Shown here: in pieces, positions 47,593 through 58,190 of the stretch
Numbering within the stretch: the stretch's first letter is position 1
Layout of the letters: each line of letters opens with the position of its first letter
Source of the DNA: Delphinus delphis
Taxonomy: Eukaryota; Chordata; Mammalia; Artiodactyla; Delphinidae
Direction: 5' to 3'
Assembly (NCBI RefSeq): GCF_949987515.2
Contig: NC_082691.1
Coordinates: 59,155,740 to 59,219,739 of the forward strand
Length of the DNA stretch: 64,000 nt
Notes under the pieces: model-generated
Seen by the model: only the letters and a program-made list of their open reading frames with translations
What the model was told of the DNA's origin: nothing
Database searches by the model: none
Position numbers and translations under genes: made by a program

Positions 47593-47947
47593 TGTTTTTT
47601 TGTAAATTAATTAATTAATTTTTGGCTGTGTTGGGTCTTCGCTGTGGTGCGTGAGCTTTTCATTGCAGTGGCTTCCCTTGTTGCAGAGCACAGGCTCTAG
47701 GTGCGCTGGCTTCAGCAGTTGTGGCACGTGGGCTCAGTAGTTGTGGCTCGTGGGCTCAATAGTTGTGGCTCGCGGGCTCTAGAGCGCAGGCTCAGTAGTT
47801 GTGGTGCACGGGCTTACTTGCTCCGCGGCATGCGGGGTCTTCCCGGACCAGGGCCCGAACCTGCGTCCCCTGCGTTGGCAGGCGGATTCTTTTTTTTTTT
47901 TTTTTTGGCAGGCGGATTCTTAACCACTGCGTCACCAGGGATGCCTC
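47593..47947 (-). mobile_element. CHR-type SINE, long form, with nested T-run insertion
   Basis: This antisense copy has exact 15-bp duplications 'ccacacagtgatttg' at 47,578-47,592 and 47,948-47,962. Inside it a T run is bounded by two copies of 'ttggcaggcggattctt' (47,875-47,891 and 47,905-47,921). Confidence 0.97.
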
Positions 47948-48229
47948 CCACACAGTGATTTGAATAGAGAAAGTTTATTGTAAAGAATTATTATCTATAA
48001 CAGGGGATTGGAGTAACTAAGCTAGTAAGGAGGGAAAAGACCTGTAAAGACTAAGAATAGCAGATATAAGGAGCAGACACTACCCCCATGACTGAGATAC
48101 ATGCCCAGTAAGAGCACTTTCAGGGCTGAAATCCAGACCTTGGAGAGGACATGGCTATGGGTCACTGAATGAGGAAGTCCCACAGACAATCTTACAGAGA
48201 AGTCCCTGTGTTGCTGAGGTGGTGGAACC

Positions 48230-48380
48230 CTCTGGAACTTGCCAGAAATTTATCTTGAAATTTACCTTCTGGACATATACGTGGAACTTGCTGAAAATCT
48301 GCATTCTGCATCTTCCTGGAAATCTGGCTTTTGGAACTTGTCGGAAATCTGCCCTGTAGGGTCTGGGGAAAGTTGTTCAT
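48230..48380 (+). repeat. Degenerate ~50-bp tandem repeat (3 units)
   Basis: 'ggaacttg(c/t)(c/t)(a/g)gaaat' starts at 48,234, 48,283 and 48,333 (49- and 50-bp spacing), with further weak similarity inside the units. Confidence 0.7.
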
Positions 48381-48617
48381 GAAGAAGTATTTCACTGCAG
48401 GCACTCCACCACTAAATTGCCCAGAGGGGAACACTGGGTGCTGGCTGCTGCCAGCTTCCATGCACTGCAGGAATCAGCAACAGAAAAAATCCCCTGCACC
48501 ACAGGAGCTGGACACTGGGAAAGCTGAGTGGGCTGCAGAAGCAGGACACTGAAGTCGTAGGCTCTGCAAGAGTCTGTTGAGTGGGTACATAGGAATGAGG
48601 AAGCAGAATCCTCTCCT

Positions 48618-48739
48618 CTTTTCTCCTTTTTCTGTCTGTGCCACGCGCATGTGGGATCTTAGTTCCCCGACCAGGGATTGAACCCGTGCCCCCTGCATTG
48701 GGAGTATGGAGTCAACCACTGGACTGCCAGGGAAGTCCC
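48618..48739 (-). mobile_element. Short CHR-like SINE
   Basis: The copy is antisense, ending 'ctgccagggaagtccc'. Duplications 'agaatcctctcct' (48,605-48,617) and 'agaatcctttcct' (48,740-48,752) flank it. Confidence 0.94.
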
Positions 48740-49256
48740 AGAATCCTTTCCTCATGTCCCTCTAGCACTTCTTACCGACAAAGCTTAAATCATTCCAGGT
48801 GGCAACGGAAAAATATTGAAAGGACTTAGTGCATGCTCACAGAGCAGGTAAAAAGGGTGAATTTAGAACTGAGAGGCAATGCATTGATAATTTACACAAT
48901 AATCTCCAAATTCCAACCCCGCCCCCAATTTCTGGACCCCTCAAAAATGTTTTAATGTCGTATGAAGCAGGCTGAGTATTAATCAGGTAAACAGCTGAAC
49001 TCTCCAATCACGGGCAAAATTCAAATTCCTTTCCATGGATCTCTTGAGATGTAGCCAAATCATGGGATGTGACCAGATACCAGGTTAGCATTGGTGGGAT
49101 GTGCATGAGTAGTAAGATGGATTTGCCTGTCTAGAGCACAATATGCACATTATGATATTAATGTAACTACTTTTGGTGTGATGGGGGCAGCATCCAGAAT
49201 TAAGTGGGGTAGGGAAAGGATGGGAAATGATGGAGTGAAATATAAACAATTCTTTT

Positions 49257-49445
49257 CTTTCTTTCTTACGCGGGCCTCTCACTGCTGTGGCCTCTCCCGT
49301 TGCGGAGCACAGGTTCCGGACACGCGGGCTAAGCTCACGGGCTAAGCCGCTCCGCGGCATATGGGATCTTCCCTGACCGGGCGCGAACCCGTGTCCCCTG
49401 CATCGGCAGGCGGACTCTCAACCACTGCGCCACCAGGGAAGCCCT
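49257..49445 (-). mobile_element. CHR-2-type SINE with internal deletion
   Basis: This antisense copy has duplications 'aaacaattctttt' (49,244-49,256) and 'aagcaattctttt' (49,446-49,458). The 'gagccatggccgctgag' part is shortened. Confidence 0.94.
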
Positions 49446-50199
49446 AAGCAATTCTTTTTAGTGAGAAGTTTGGTTGTGAAGGTGAAGACAAAAAGACAGT
49501 AGTAGCTGGAGGGCAACATGAAGCTGGGGAATTAAAAACAAAATAAATGATAGAGCCTTGAGCATGTGGAAAAGACAATGGGAAAGATCCAGTGGAGACA
49601 GAGGGCTTGGCTATAAGAGAGATAATGTAGACTTCCTGAGAAGGTGGGAGGGGACAGGCTCTATGGAAATAAAAACACATTTCAGCTTAAAACTTTGATT
49701 CAAAGCTTATTAAAATTAAAACTTTAAAAGATTATTTTAGTAACATTTTCTTAAAATAACTTTTATTAATTTTAAGTCTCATTGTTATGCAAGTGACTCA
49801 ACAAATAAAGGTATGTGATGAGAAACGCAGAGGAACGGACCTTGTTGACATAAGTACTTTAAGAATTCAAAGTACTGTGCTGGCTATTCCTCTTCTCAGT
49901 AAGATAAGGAAGAAAGGTTAGAGAATATTTACATACCAGTGAGCTCATTGCACAAGGAACAAAGAATACTGTCAGGAGCCAGGTGGGGCAAAGGTCTTCC
50001 TAAAGTATAAACCACTGCAGGCTCTGTTTCTTAATATCATAAATTATATAGTTTCTCTCTTTGATAGTGATACCGAGCAGGGCCCTGTGGGGCTCCTGGG
50101 CACAAAAGCCTTTCTGTCTCCCTCATTTCTTTGATTACAGGGAACAGGCTTCATTCAGCCTCCATGACCTTCCCAGAGTTCCAACGAGCAGATTCAGGC

Positions 50200-50690
50200 A
50201 GTTGTTCATCAGGGGAGGGAGGGAGGGGATGCGAGACAAGGGAGAAACAGTCAAGAGAAACAATAGTGCAGCCTTGGGACAAGGTCCTGGTTCCTCATCA
50301 AGGGATACACACAACGTCTTTGAGCTGTTATGCAGAGATGGAAAATCCCACCAGGTGGGAGAAGTTAACGGTTAACGATGGTGTGCTGCCCACAAGCATG
50401 TAGACCCCAGACCAGTTGGAATCAGAAGGTTGATGATGCTGACTCCCACTTAGCTCACCACCAACCAATCAGGAGAATGTCCACAAACTGATCATGCCCT
50501 CTTTGAACCATTACTATAAAACTTCTCACTACCCTCTCCAAGGTGGGACACAGTTTTGAAGGCATTAGCCAGCTGTGGCCCCCTTTGCTTGGCAAAGCAA
50601 TAAAGCTATTCTTTTCTACTTCACCCAAACCTCTGTCTCTGAGATTCAATTCGGTGTCGGGGTACAGAGGCCAGATTCAGCTTCAATAGT
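50200..50690 (+). mobile_element. ERV LTR, copy 2
   Basis: 'gtagaccccagaccagttgg', 'ccaccaaccaatcaggagaa', 'actgatcatgccctctttga' and 'gcaaagcaataaagctattc' (polyadenylation signal), followed by 'attcaattcggtgtcggggt', are an LTR layout. It shares its middle with 1,530-1,720. Confidence 0.65.
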
Positions 50691-52050
50691 GCAGAAAACT
50701 TCCCCAAACACTCGATTTTACCTTCAAAGTTTTTGCTTCGTATTCCCAGACAAAACCTTTAGTGATAAAACATATGATGACCAGAGTCTGTAGACGTGTT
50801 TGTTATGGGAAATTGTACTTAATCTGCAAGATGAAAAATCAAGGGAGTTTGGGGTATCCAGAATAATGTTAATAAAATGATAGTCCATGGACTCTGGGTT
50901 GGATAATGAGGGAAGTATTAAAAGGAGAAAGCTTAATGGATTAGAGATCCTGATGAGTTTGAAAAATAGTTACTGTGGCCATATTTTATAAGCAGGTTAG
51001 AGGAACAAGAGGTTGTCCCCAGAGCAGGATACTTGATTTTGAAGGTGAAACAATTATGGGTGATGATAAGGTCCAAGGTACGAACATGGAAATATATGGA
51101 CTAGAGTGGAGGAGATTATTGGAGACGAGGGATTCAAGAAATTAAAAGGCCAGGATGTTAGCCTTTTAATTTTAATCTCATCCAAGTAGACTCTGAGGGG
51201 CTTGGAATGGAGAGGAAGACTATGCACTTGGTAACAGTCTTCAATGAATGAGGAAGAGTGACCTGGAGATCGACAGATGACAGCAACAAAAAGGGAAAAG
51301 GGGGTTTAACTTGTTGGCATGCAACTCAGAGGAGCAAAGTTTTATTCAAATATCTGGGAGAGTAATGGTAGGCAAGCTATAAGGAGCAAAGAGTACATCG
51401 ACTATCTTCCAACATAGGGTAAGAGGAAATAAACCACCCTACTTTAGAGTGTTCTGAATCTTCTCTTTCTCTGTTTATCCAAAACATACCATTATTCAAA
51501 TCTTGTCTTTAAAAGCACTCTTTTTTAAACAAACGTTCACATATCTATTATTTTTTAAGGAAAGAATCATTTCTAGCAATAGGAACATTTAATACAAACT
51601 CTAAAGAAAGCCACTGTTTCAAAAGATGAGGACAACTCATTTTATATGCTTTCAAAACCTGTAATGATACTTCTATAACGTGCCTATGTGAACTTATTTT
51701 TTTCTGATTTTCAACCCATGTCGTATTACCTAATTGTCCCATTTGTGCCCTTTTAATTATTCTCTCTACATAAGCCCTTTCTATACCTTTTCAGATCCTG
51801 TTACTCTTTCAAAGCTTAGAGTCCAGTTTCTTTAGCAAATAATAATAATTCTGTATCAATCCTTCTTTCCACTTTACTTCTCAGAGTCCATTTCCTACAA
51901 AATCTAACACTTCACTGTCCCATCTTGTAATATCTCAACTAGATTTAAAGCAGCTTTAGAGAAGAAACTGTGGTTTATACTTTGTTTTCCCCAGAGTACC
52001 TAGTATAACCCAGAGCACATAGTAAATGACCAAAAAGCACTTATCAAGAA
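50691..52050. other. Intergenic stretch, nothing firm
   Basis: The left half ('aggtgaaacaattatgggtg', 'gactagagtggaggagatta') resembles the GA-rich old repeat family again. The right half shows only AT-rich unique sequence. Confidence 0.4.
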
Positions 52051-52054
52051 GCAG

Positions 52055-52290
52055 CATGGCTTGGTGGAAAATGCAGGAACTTTGGGAGTGATAAATTTGA
52101 GCTCAAGTCTGGTTTGCCCTTTTTGGGATTATGGGCAAGTTATTTAACTTTTCTGAACCCACATTCCCCTGCAAAATGAGGATAAAACCTTACAGGATTT
52201 TGCTGTGAGGAGTGGAGACAACCTCAAGTATCTACACAGTGACTGGAAAGCACTGTGTACTCCACAGATAGGAATTATTATTGTTTGTTA
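52055..52290 (+). repeat. MIR element
   Basis: 'agcatggcttggtggaaaat', 'attatgggcaagttatttaa', 'tgcaaaatgaggataaaacc' and 'gtgaggagtggagacaac' give a sense MIR close to full length. Confidence 0.88.
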
Positions 52291-53501
52291 ACAATCCTCT
52301 CCCTACATGCCTCCTTTGCCCTGGCTCTTATATCCTGACTTGAAGTCTTCTTCCATGTCTTCATCAAAACCCTACTTAACGGTCTAGGCCTACCTCCACC
52401 AAGAGAAGTGTATTGTTCACACAAGCCTATAATTAGTTCTCCCATCTCTGAATATCTTATTTTATACTTTATATTTATACTATATTTTATACTTTTGTCA
52501 CCCACATTTTTCATGAATTTATTTATTTTCCTCCCTTTGCTGTCATAAGTTCTTCTAATAGAGGGTGTCTTTCAGATATTTTCCCAGTCAAAACACAGGT
52601 GAGATAGTTTGTGCTAGGTTAGGACAACTGCTTCAAAACTGCTTGAAATTGTGATTGCTCCAGAAATACCACGGGATGCTGAGGGAGTTTCTTTCCAATA
52701 GTTCTTTGATCAGGTCTACAATCCCTCATTCACTATTTCGTAATCCAAAAAACTTTGAAAATCAAATGTTTTCTTAACATTTGGTGGCAAAACCTATCCT
52801 GACCTGAACTCAGTTGTCAATAAAACGTGACCTGAACCCATGAGGGCAAAGTGGCAAAACCTGATCTGAAAAACCTGCTCTGCGCTGAAGATTATATGCT
52901 CTATTTATCCTACTTAGTGGTGTCATATTCATAATTTGTCCTGAAAAAAATATTAACTTGATTATGGAGTGCTGCCCCAGACTTGTGGAATATTATGTAA
53001 GTACACTTCTCTAAAATCTGAAAAATTCTGAATTCTGAAATCCTCTCTGGCCCAGATCTTTCATATAAGGAATTGTGGATCCATATCCCTTATACTCCTA
53101 GTACACTGTTGTACATATAATAGGCTAATTTAAAAAATTCAATTAAGTACTTAAGGGATATATATTTACCTTGCTGGGAGAAACACCATCTAAAATTCAT
53201 GGGATCATTATTAAAGGGATTAAAGCAAGTTAAAATTCCTGAACTAATACCTTCATGGGGAAAATAAAGTCTAAAAATTCAAGAAATTCCTAAAAATAAC
53301 AAAGTAAAGTAAAAATACCTGCACAAAAAATATTTTGCAATTATGGCTTTTATTAAGCATACTGTTTCCCTGATTTCATTAACTGAAAATTGGTGGTAAT
53401 GAGAAATTTATTACATGCAAATTATCATGTGATTAAAAAATACAAAGAGTGACACTTCTGAAAAACTGTGCTTATAAAGTTCACTGCTGTGTTTACATTT
53501 T
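52291..53501. other. Intergenic stretch, nothing firm
   Basis: AT-rich sequence. 'tccctcattcactatttcgtaatccaa' and the repeated 'cctgacctgaa'/'gtgacctgaa' phrases near 52,798-52,836 suggest an old DNA-transposon relic, but it cannot be assigned. Confidence 0.35.
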
Positions 53502-53640
53502 AAAAAAGAATTTTTTAAAAAATTAATTAATTAATTTTTGGCTGCATTGGGTCTTTGTTGCTCACCCAGACCAGGGCTCAAACCCTTAGCTCCTGCATTG
53601 GCAAGCAGATTTTTAACCACTGCACCACCAGGGAAGCCCT
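53502..53640 (-). mobile_element. CHR-type SINE, internally deleted
   Basis: The copy is antisense: '(ttaa)n tttttggctgcattgggtc' joins after about 20 bp to 'cccagaccagggctcaaacc' and ends 'ccaccagggaagccc'. About 200 bp of the usual body is missing. Confidence 0.9.
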
Positions 53641-54589
53641 ATATTTACTTTACCTAAGAGACACAGACTACTACTAGAAGGTTGCTAACAGTAACACGAG
53701 TGATTACTGATATTATCACACCATTTTCTTCATCGGTAAAATACGGAGATTGGTACTAAATGATCTGTAAAGAGTCTTCTGAAATCTATGATCAAATATG
53801 ATATACAGAACAATACATAGTTCAAAGATTTCAATATACAGGGAACAAATCAGTCAGCAGATATTAAGAACCTATATTATCAAAGGCATTGTAATCTTAA
53901 AATATGTGGAAGTAAATTACATTGAAGAGGATTTTGTATGTTCTGAATTTAGAAGATGCTTCAACGTTTAACTTGATCTAATTTATTATCCTTCCTTCAT
54001 TGATGATGTTGCAAATTTTATCAGGGCTTTACGGCAACACAGGAACATAGTGAATTAGAACAGAACACACTTACTTCCGAGGAGTTAGAATTTAAACTGA
54101 ATGCCTACTCTAAGGAGGGTAAGATGTATAAAAGAGTGACTTCAGAAATTATCATTGAACGGAGAATACAGGGCTAAATTCATGCACACAAAATAACATA
54201 ACAAAAGGATTTAACAACTCATAGAACGAGGTCAGTGCTGGAGCAAGCAGAAATAGAATCACTGAGCATTAGAACCGAAAATTTCCTAGGAGAAACCGAG
54301 GATTTACAGAGAACAAAACCTCGTAGTTAAGCAAGCCCCGGACTGGATGAACCAGGACTTGGGAAAGAGCCCAGGAGTGAGCGGTCGCCGCCCCAGCCGC
54401 GTGATCCTCCTTTGCTTCTATGGTTCTCTACTTTCCGATCCACAAAATAAATGGATTCGCTTAGATAGATTTTTAAAGATCCAGGCAATGACATGGTACT
54501 AATTCATACACCTCAGGGCTACCCCTTCCACTTAACTGGTAAGTTACTTAACTTTCGGCCACAGTAATAATTAAAAAGTCAAAAATGCA
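53641..54589. other. Upstream flank of TAX1BP1 promoter
   Basis: About 950 bp with no repeat or gene recognised. Base composition rises in GC from about 54,300 towards the CpG island. Proximal regulatory sites are possible but not identifiable. Confidence 0.4.
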
Positions 54590-54792
54590 TTATCCAAACG
54601 GACCCTGTTTGGTTGCCACAAGGTCTCTGAGCGAAAACGGCGAAGAAGAAGAAAGAGAAGGAAGAGCCGAGCCGAGGGAGAAGGCCGGTTCGGATCTGTT
54701 CGGATCCAATGGCAGGGCGTCAGGAGCTAGGGTGGTTAAAAGACCGTGCGACCAACTTGGCGTTTCAGCGATTGGCCCAGACCGACGCAGCT

Positions 54793-54819
54793 CGGCGGCG
54801 GCGGCGGCGGCGGCGGCGG
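54793..54819 (+). repeat. (CGG)9 trinucleotide run in promoter
   Basis: There are nine perfect CGG units, directly followed by 'aaggggccggg'. The run lies about 20 bp upstream of the ETS-like site and just before the presumed transcription start. CGG runs at promoters can vary in length between individuals and can form G-rich secondary structure. Confidence 0.95.
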
Positions 54820-54839
54820 AAGGGGCCGGGCCGTGGACG

Positions 54840-54990
54840 GAAGTGACATAACGCCGGCTTTTGGCCTTGTGGGGAGGTGTAGCAGGTCGGTAGAGGGAGA
54901 CTGTGCTGGCGGAAGAGGCTCGGCGGCTGATGGCGGCTCAGGCTCGGAAGCCTCTCTAACATTCCCCTCTCCTCAAGAGTTCCTCACTCG
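54840..54990 (+). other. TAX1BP1: TAX1BP1 exon 1 (5'UTR, non-coding)
   Basis: This is the probable first exon, lying in a CpG-rich promoter. Its 3' edge is well supported: 'ctcactcg' is followed by a consensus donor 'gtaagtg' at 54,991. Joined to exon 2, it places a short untranslated leader before the main ATG. The 5' edge is an estimate set just downstream of an ETS-like motif, and no TATA box is visible. The exon holds a short upstream ORF (54,930-54,959) and a YY1-like 'gatggcggc' at 54,929-54,937. Transcript data would be needed to fix the start site. Confidence 0.75.
54930..54959 (+). other. Upstream ORF in TAX1BP1 5'UTR (9 codons)
   Basis: An ATG at 54,930 opens a nine-codon frame (MAAQARKPL) ending at TAA 54,957-54,959, entirely inside exon 1. 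The context has C at -3 and G at +4, so it is of moderate strength at best. It ends before the splice junction and does not overlap the main ORF, so reinitiation downstream would be possible. A role in damping translation is inference only. Confidence 0.6.
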
Positions 54991-55909
54991 GTAAGTGCCT
55001 TCCTCGGCCCGCCCCAGCGCCTTGTGCGGGGCGGACGCCCGCTGGAGCTATCTGGGGGCTCGTGATACGTCCCTCTGCTCTAGCGTCTAGGGGCCTGGTC
55101 GGTCTCGGGAACGGTCTCCGTGGTGACGGTGCTGCCGAATGACGATGCTTTCCTTCCCGACGACAAACCTTTCCTCCCGGACTGCGATTGTGACGGTGGT
55201 GTGGGCAACTTCGGTTAGCAGTGGAGTTGGAAAAAGCGACGGGTGGCCGCCCCACACGGTGGGGAGGCCCTGGATAGGCTTTCGCTGTTTGGGGGAGCCG
55301 TGTGGGACGTGGGCCCTTTGGCGGGGGGGGGGGCGAGTGACGCGGGGGACCCCCGGAGAAGAAAGTGCCTTGCCCGAGGCTCCACTCTAAGGTGAGTATT
55401 TGGAGGGCAGCGTGTGTGCTGCCGGGGCAGGTAAGCTTGGGAAAACATCTAGGTCGTGTCGTGATGGGACGCTCGGGTTTGCCCGTGCATAGTGAAGCCC
55501 AAGTGTTTTGGTTTGAGTCGCCATGGATTAGGAGGCGGAGACTGACTGCGGGCCGTGGGCGGAGTTAGCGGTTTGGGCTGGTTCTCCGACTTCACCTGGG
55601 CTGCAGAATTAGTGAATGCTTTCTTGTCTGTTCATAAATGGCCTTACGCCTAGTGCTCGAGGGATCTTAAATATTCCGAGGAGAGTCACGTTTCACTTTG
55701 CTTAGGCAATTTTTCTTGATTTCACAACTGCCCCTTCCCAACACCCCCGGAGGTCCGCAGGTTGTGGACAAGTCCCGACAGGCGCTTGTCGTTTCGGGGA
55801 ATCTTTGTTAAGAGATTAGTGTGCGTGTGTGTGTACTGATAAACATATATTACCTTATTGGTAATAATTTCGTTTGAGAACGCCGTGACATTTGACTTTC
55901 TACATATAT

Positions 55910-56045
55910 ATATTTTTTTGATTTTGATTTTTTAATTTTTTTAACATCTTTATTGGAGTATAATTGCTTTACAATTGTGTGTTAGTTTCTGCTTTATAAC
56001 AAAGTGAATCAGTTATATGTCCCCATATCTCTTCCCTCTTGCGTC
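55910..56045 (-). mobile_element. L1 3' end in TAX1BP1 intron 1
   Basis: 'catctttattggagtataat', 'gtgttagtttctgctttata' and 'tccccatatctcttccctct' are the younger L1 3' subtype. The exact duplication 'tctacatatat' lies at 55,899-55,909 and 56,046-56,056. It sits 300 bp past the CpG island. Confidence 0.94.
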
Positions 56046-57169
56046 TCTACATATATTTTTAGGTTTCACAAAGTAGTTATGAATTGCTATTGTGTCAGGG
56101 ATGGGAAAATAAATCTTGTTTTCGATTCTTCATTCCGCTCATCGTAGAATTTCTACAAGCTGCATGCAACAATTACTAATTATAGTTTTGGAGCTCAATT
56201 CCCAAAGTATTTAAAGAGATCATTTGAGTAACATGTTAATCTAAAAAAATGGGCTGATTACCCTCAGAGTGCTATTTGGGTATAGAAAAGGGGCTGAGGC
56301 CAGGCCTTCCTTTCGTTCTTATCAAGGATAAACTTGATTTCTTGAAGGATTACTTGATTACGTTTTCTAGTCATCACATTGTTAAATTGCACACCGCTGT
56401 TTACAATTATGGCTGCAGACGTTTGTGTAGACTTAACCAGTAAATATCTTTTCCTTAACAAAAATAACAGGTATTTTGGAATTAAAATTTCAACCGTTTT
56501 AATGATGTTAAATATTTATGAAGGATCGTAACTATGCTCCTTTTTTACTGCTTTGGGGGAATTGCCTCACGTGAAGTTTATTGGATTGCATTCTTTTGGA
56601 ATTTGTATGTTACTAAGTAAAATTTTGGCTGTATCCACTTCTAGCCTTTTAAAGTTTATTTTGCCCCAAATAAACTCTTACAAGAAGGTAAAGATACCCT
56701 CCTCTCTAATATAATAAAAAGCCAAGATCATAGCTTTTTAGAAACCAACTTTTAAAACAATCTAAAAATTAAAGTGGTGTGAATGACACCTGGGCAGAGT
56801 GTAGTGGTACTCAGTTGTAAATCATTCTGGAGATTGGGAGGACTGTAAGAGTGCAAATTGACAGATTGGTGGATTTGCTTCTGCCTCCGGGAAGGATTGC
56901 TGATAATATTTTTCTGGTCTGTAAACCAGCTGATAGTCTTTGAGCTGAAGTATAAATAATTGGAAGCTATTAGAATATCAGATGTATTTTTTCCCTTCAG
57001 ATGTTCAGTTTCCTCCAGGACTGAAGTTCGGAGATTAATTTAAAAGTTCATATAGTTTAAACTGAATATTTTAAAAAACTTTCACTAAGTTTGTCAACCA
57101 TTATGTGTAATGTGTTTCTATTGCAGAAGGTCATATGTGAGTTTTTATTACTAATTTTTGTCTACTTTG

Positions 57170-57425
57170 GTTTTACTAACTTTTATTATGGAAATTTTCA
57201 AAATACCCAGAAGGAGAACAAACAGTTAAAGGAACCACTATTTTGCTAACCTTGGTTTATTACACTGTCAGCACATTTATTTTTTCCCCTGGAGTTTTTA
57301 AAGCAAATCCTGGACAACAGGATATTTCACCTATAATTAGTTTACCGTCCGTCTTTAACTGGTAAGGACTTTAAAAGAAATACAGTCACCATAATAATAT
57401 TATCACATAGAACAAAATTACCTTA
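57170..57425. repeat. Old interspersed repeat, copy B
   Basis: 'ttttattatggaaattttca', 'taaagcaaatcctggacaac' and 'ataatattatcacatagaac' are collinear with 35,630-35,880. Confidence 0.55.
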
Positions 57426-57989
57426 CTTCTTTTTGAATTCTAAGTGTTAGAATTGACAAATTATATACAATATTTATCTAAATTAAAAACCTTAATTTGA
57501 TTCTGGACATTTAATGCACAAATTCTTAATATGGTCAGTTTCCTACTTTATTTGATTAAGGCTTACACATTTTGAGCTAGTTAAATAAAATGTGTATCAG
57601 GAGCCACTGGAAAAATACTACCACAAAAGCCAGATCTGGTTTGGGCTTGAAAAAGTTCCAAGAGGAAGAAGTAAAGATAACATTGAAATCCTCACCCTTC
57701 ACCCCCAAATTTATTCTAGCTACTTAACTGAGTGACCACTGCATATTAGTTATTTTTTCCTTAGGTATTGATGAATCCTCAAAAATAACAAAATTGGACT
57801 GTAGACCAAAGTTTACAGCATAACACATAAAAGGAACTCTAGAGATGTTAGAACTTTGGGGAATAAAGTAGGAAACATGGGAGAGGGCACTGCAAGGCAG
57901 CATGTATTTCAGACTTTGTTTCCCAGCAGCCAAATCTGTCTGGTCCTTTTTTTTTTTTTTTTTACTGTTCTCACATATCTTTGTTTTTT

Positions 57990-58190
57990 ATTTATTAATA
58001 TTTTTAATTGATGTAACATTGGTTTATATTATATTAGTTTCATGTATATAACATTGTATTTCTACTTCTGTATACACTACAGCATATTTACCACCAAAAC
58101 TTTAGTTTCCATCCTCCATCAAAGAGTTGGTACCCTTTACTTATATCCGGCCCCCACCCCCGCCCCGCCCCTACTCTTGTTCTTCGTATA
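57990..58190 (-). mobile_element. Old L1-like 3' fragment
   Basis: 'ttaattgatgtaacattggt', 'gtatataacattgtatttct' and 'ctgtatacactacagcatat', then a C-rich stretch, resemble the antisense 3' end of an older L1 family. Confidence 0.6.

Larger units (their letters stand above)
54590..55600. promoter_or_regulatory. TAX1BP1: CpG-island promoter of TAX1BP1
   Basis: This is a sharply GC- and CpG-rich kilobase in an otherwise AT-rich window, centred on exon 1. Visible elements are a CCAAT box (54,706-54,710), an inverted CCAAT (ATTGG, 54,771-54,775), a (CGG)9 run (54,793-54,819), an ETS/GABP-like 'acggaagtgac' (54,837-54,847) and a YY1-like 'gatggcggc' downstream of the presumed start. There is no TATA box. 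This is the usual layout of a broadly expressed gene with dispersed initiation. Such islands often also fire antisense, but I see no specific divergent gene. The limits are judged by eye. Confidence 0.85.

Noticed and set aside
1..54589. Possible first exon of HIBADH on the minus strand
   Set aside because: No second CpG island and no HIBADH-like coding exon is visible. In human the two genes are tens of kilobases apart, so the exon is probably outside the window.
54585..54994. ORFs of 80-90 codons across the CpG island
   Set aside because: GC-rich DNA yields open frames by chance. They cross the presumed transcription start and the (CGG)n run and show no family resemblance.
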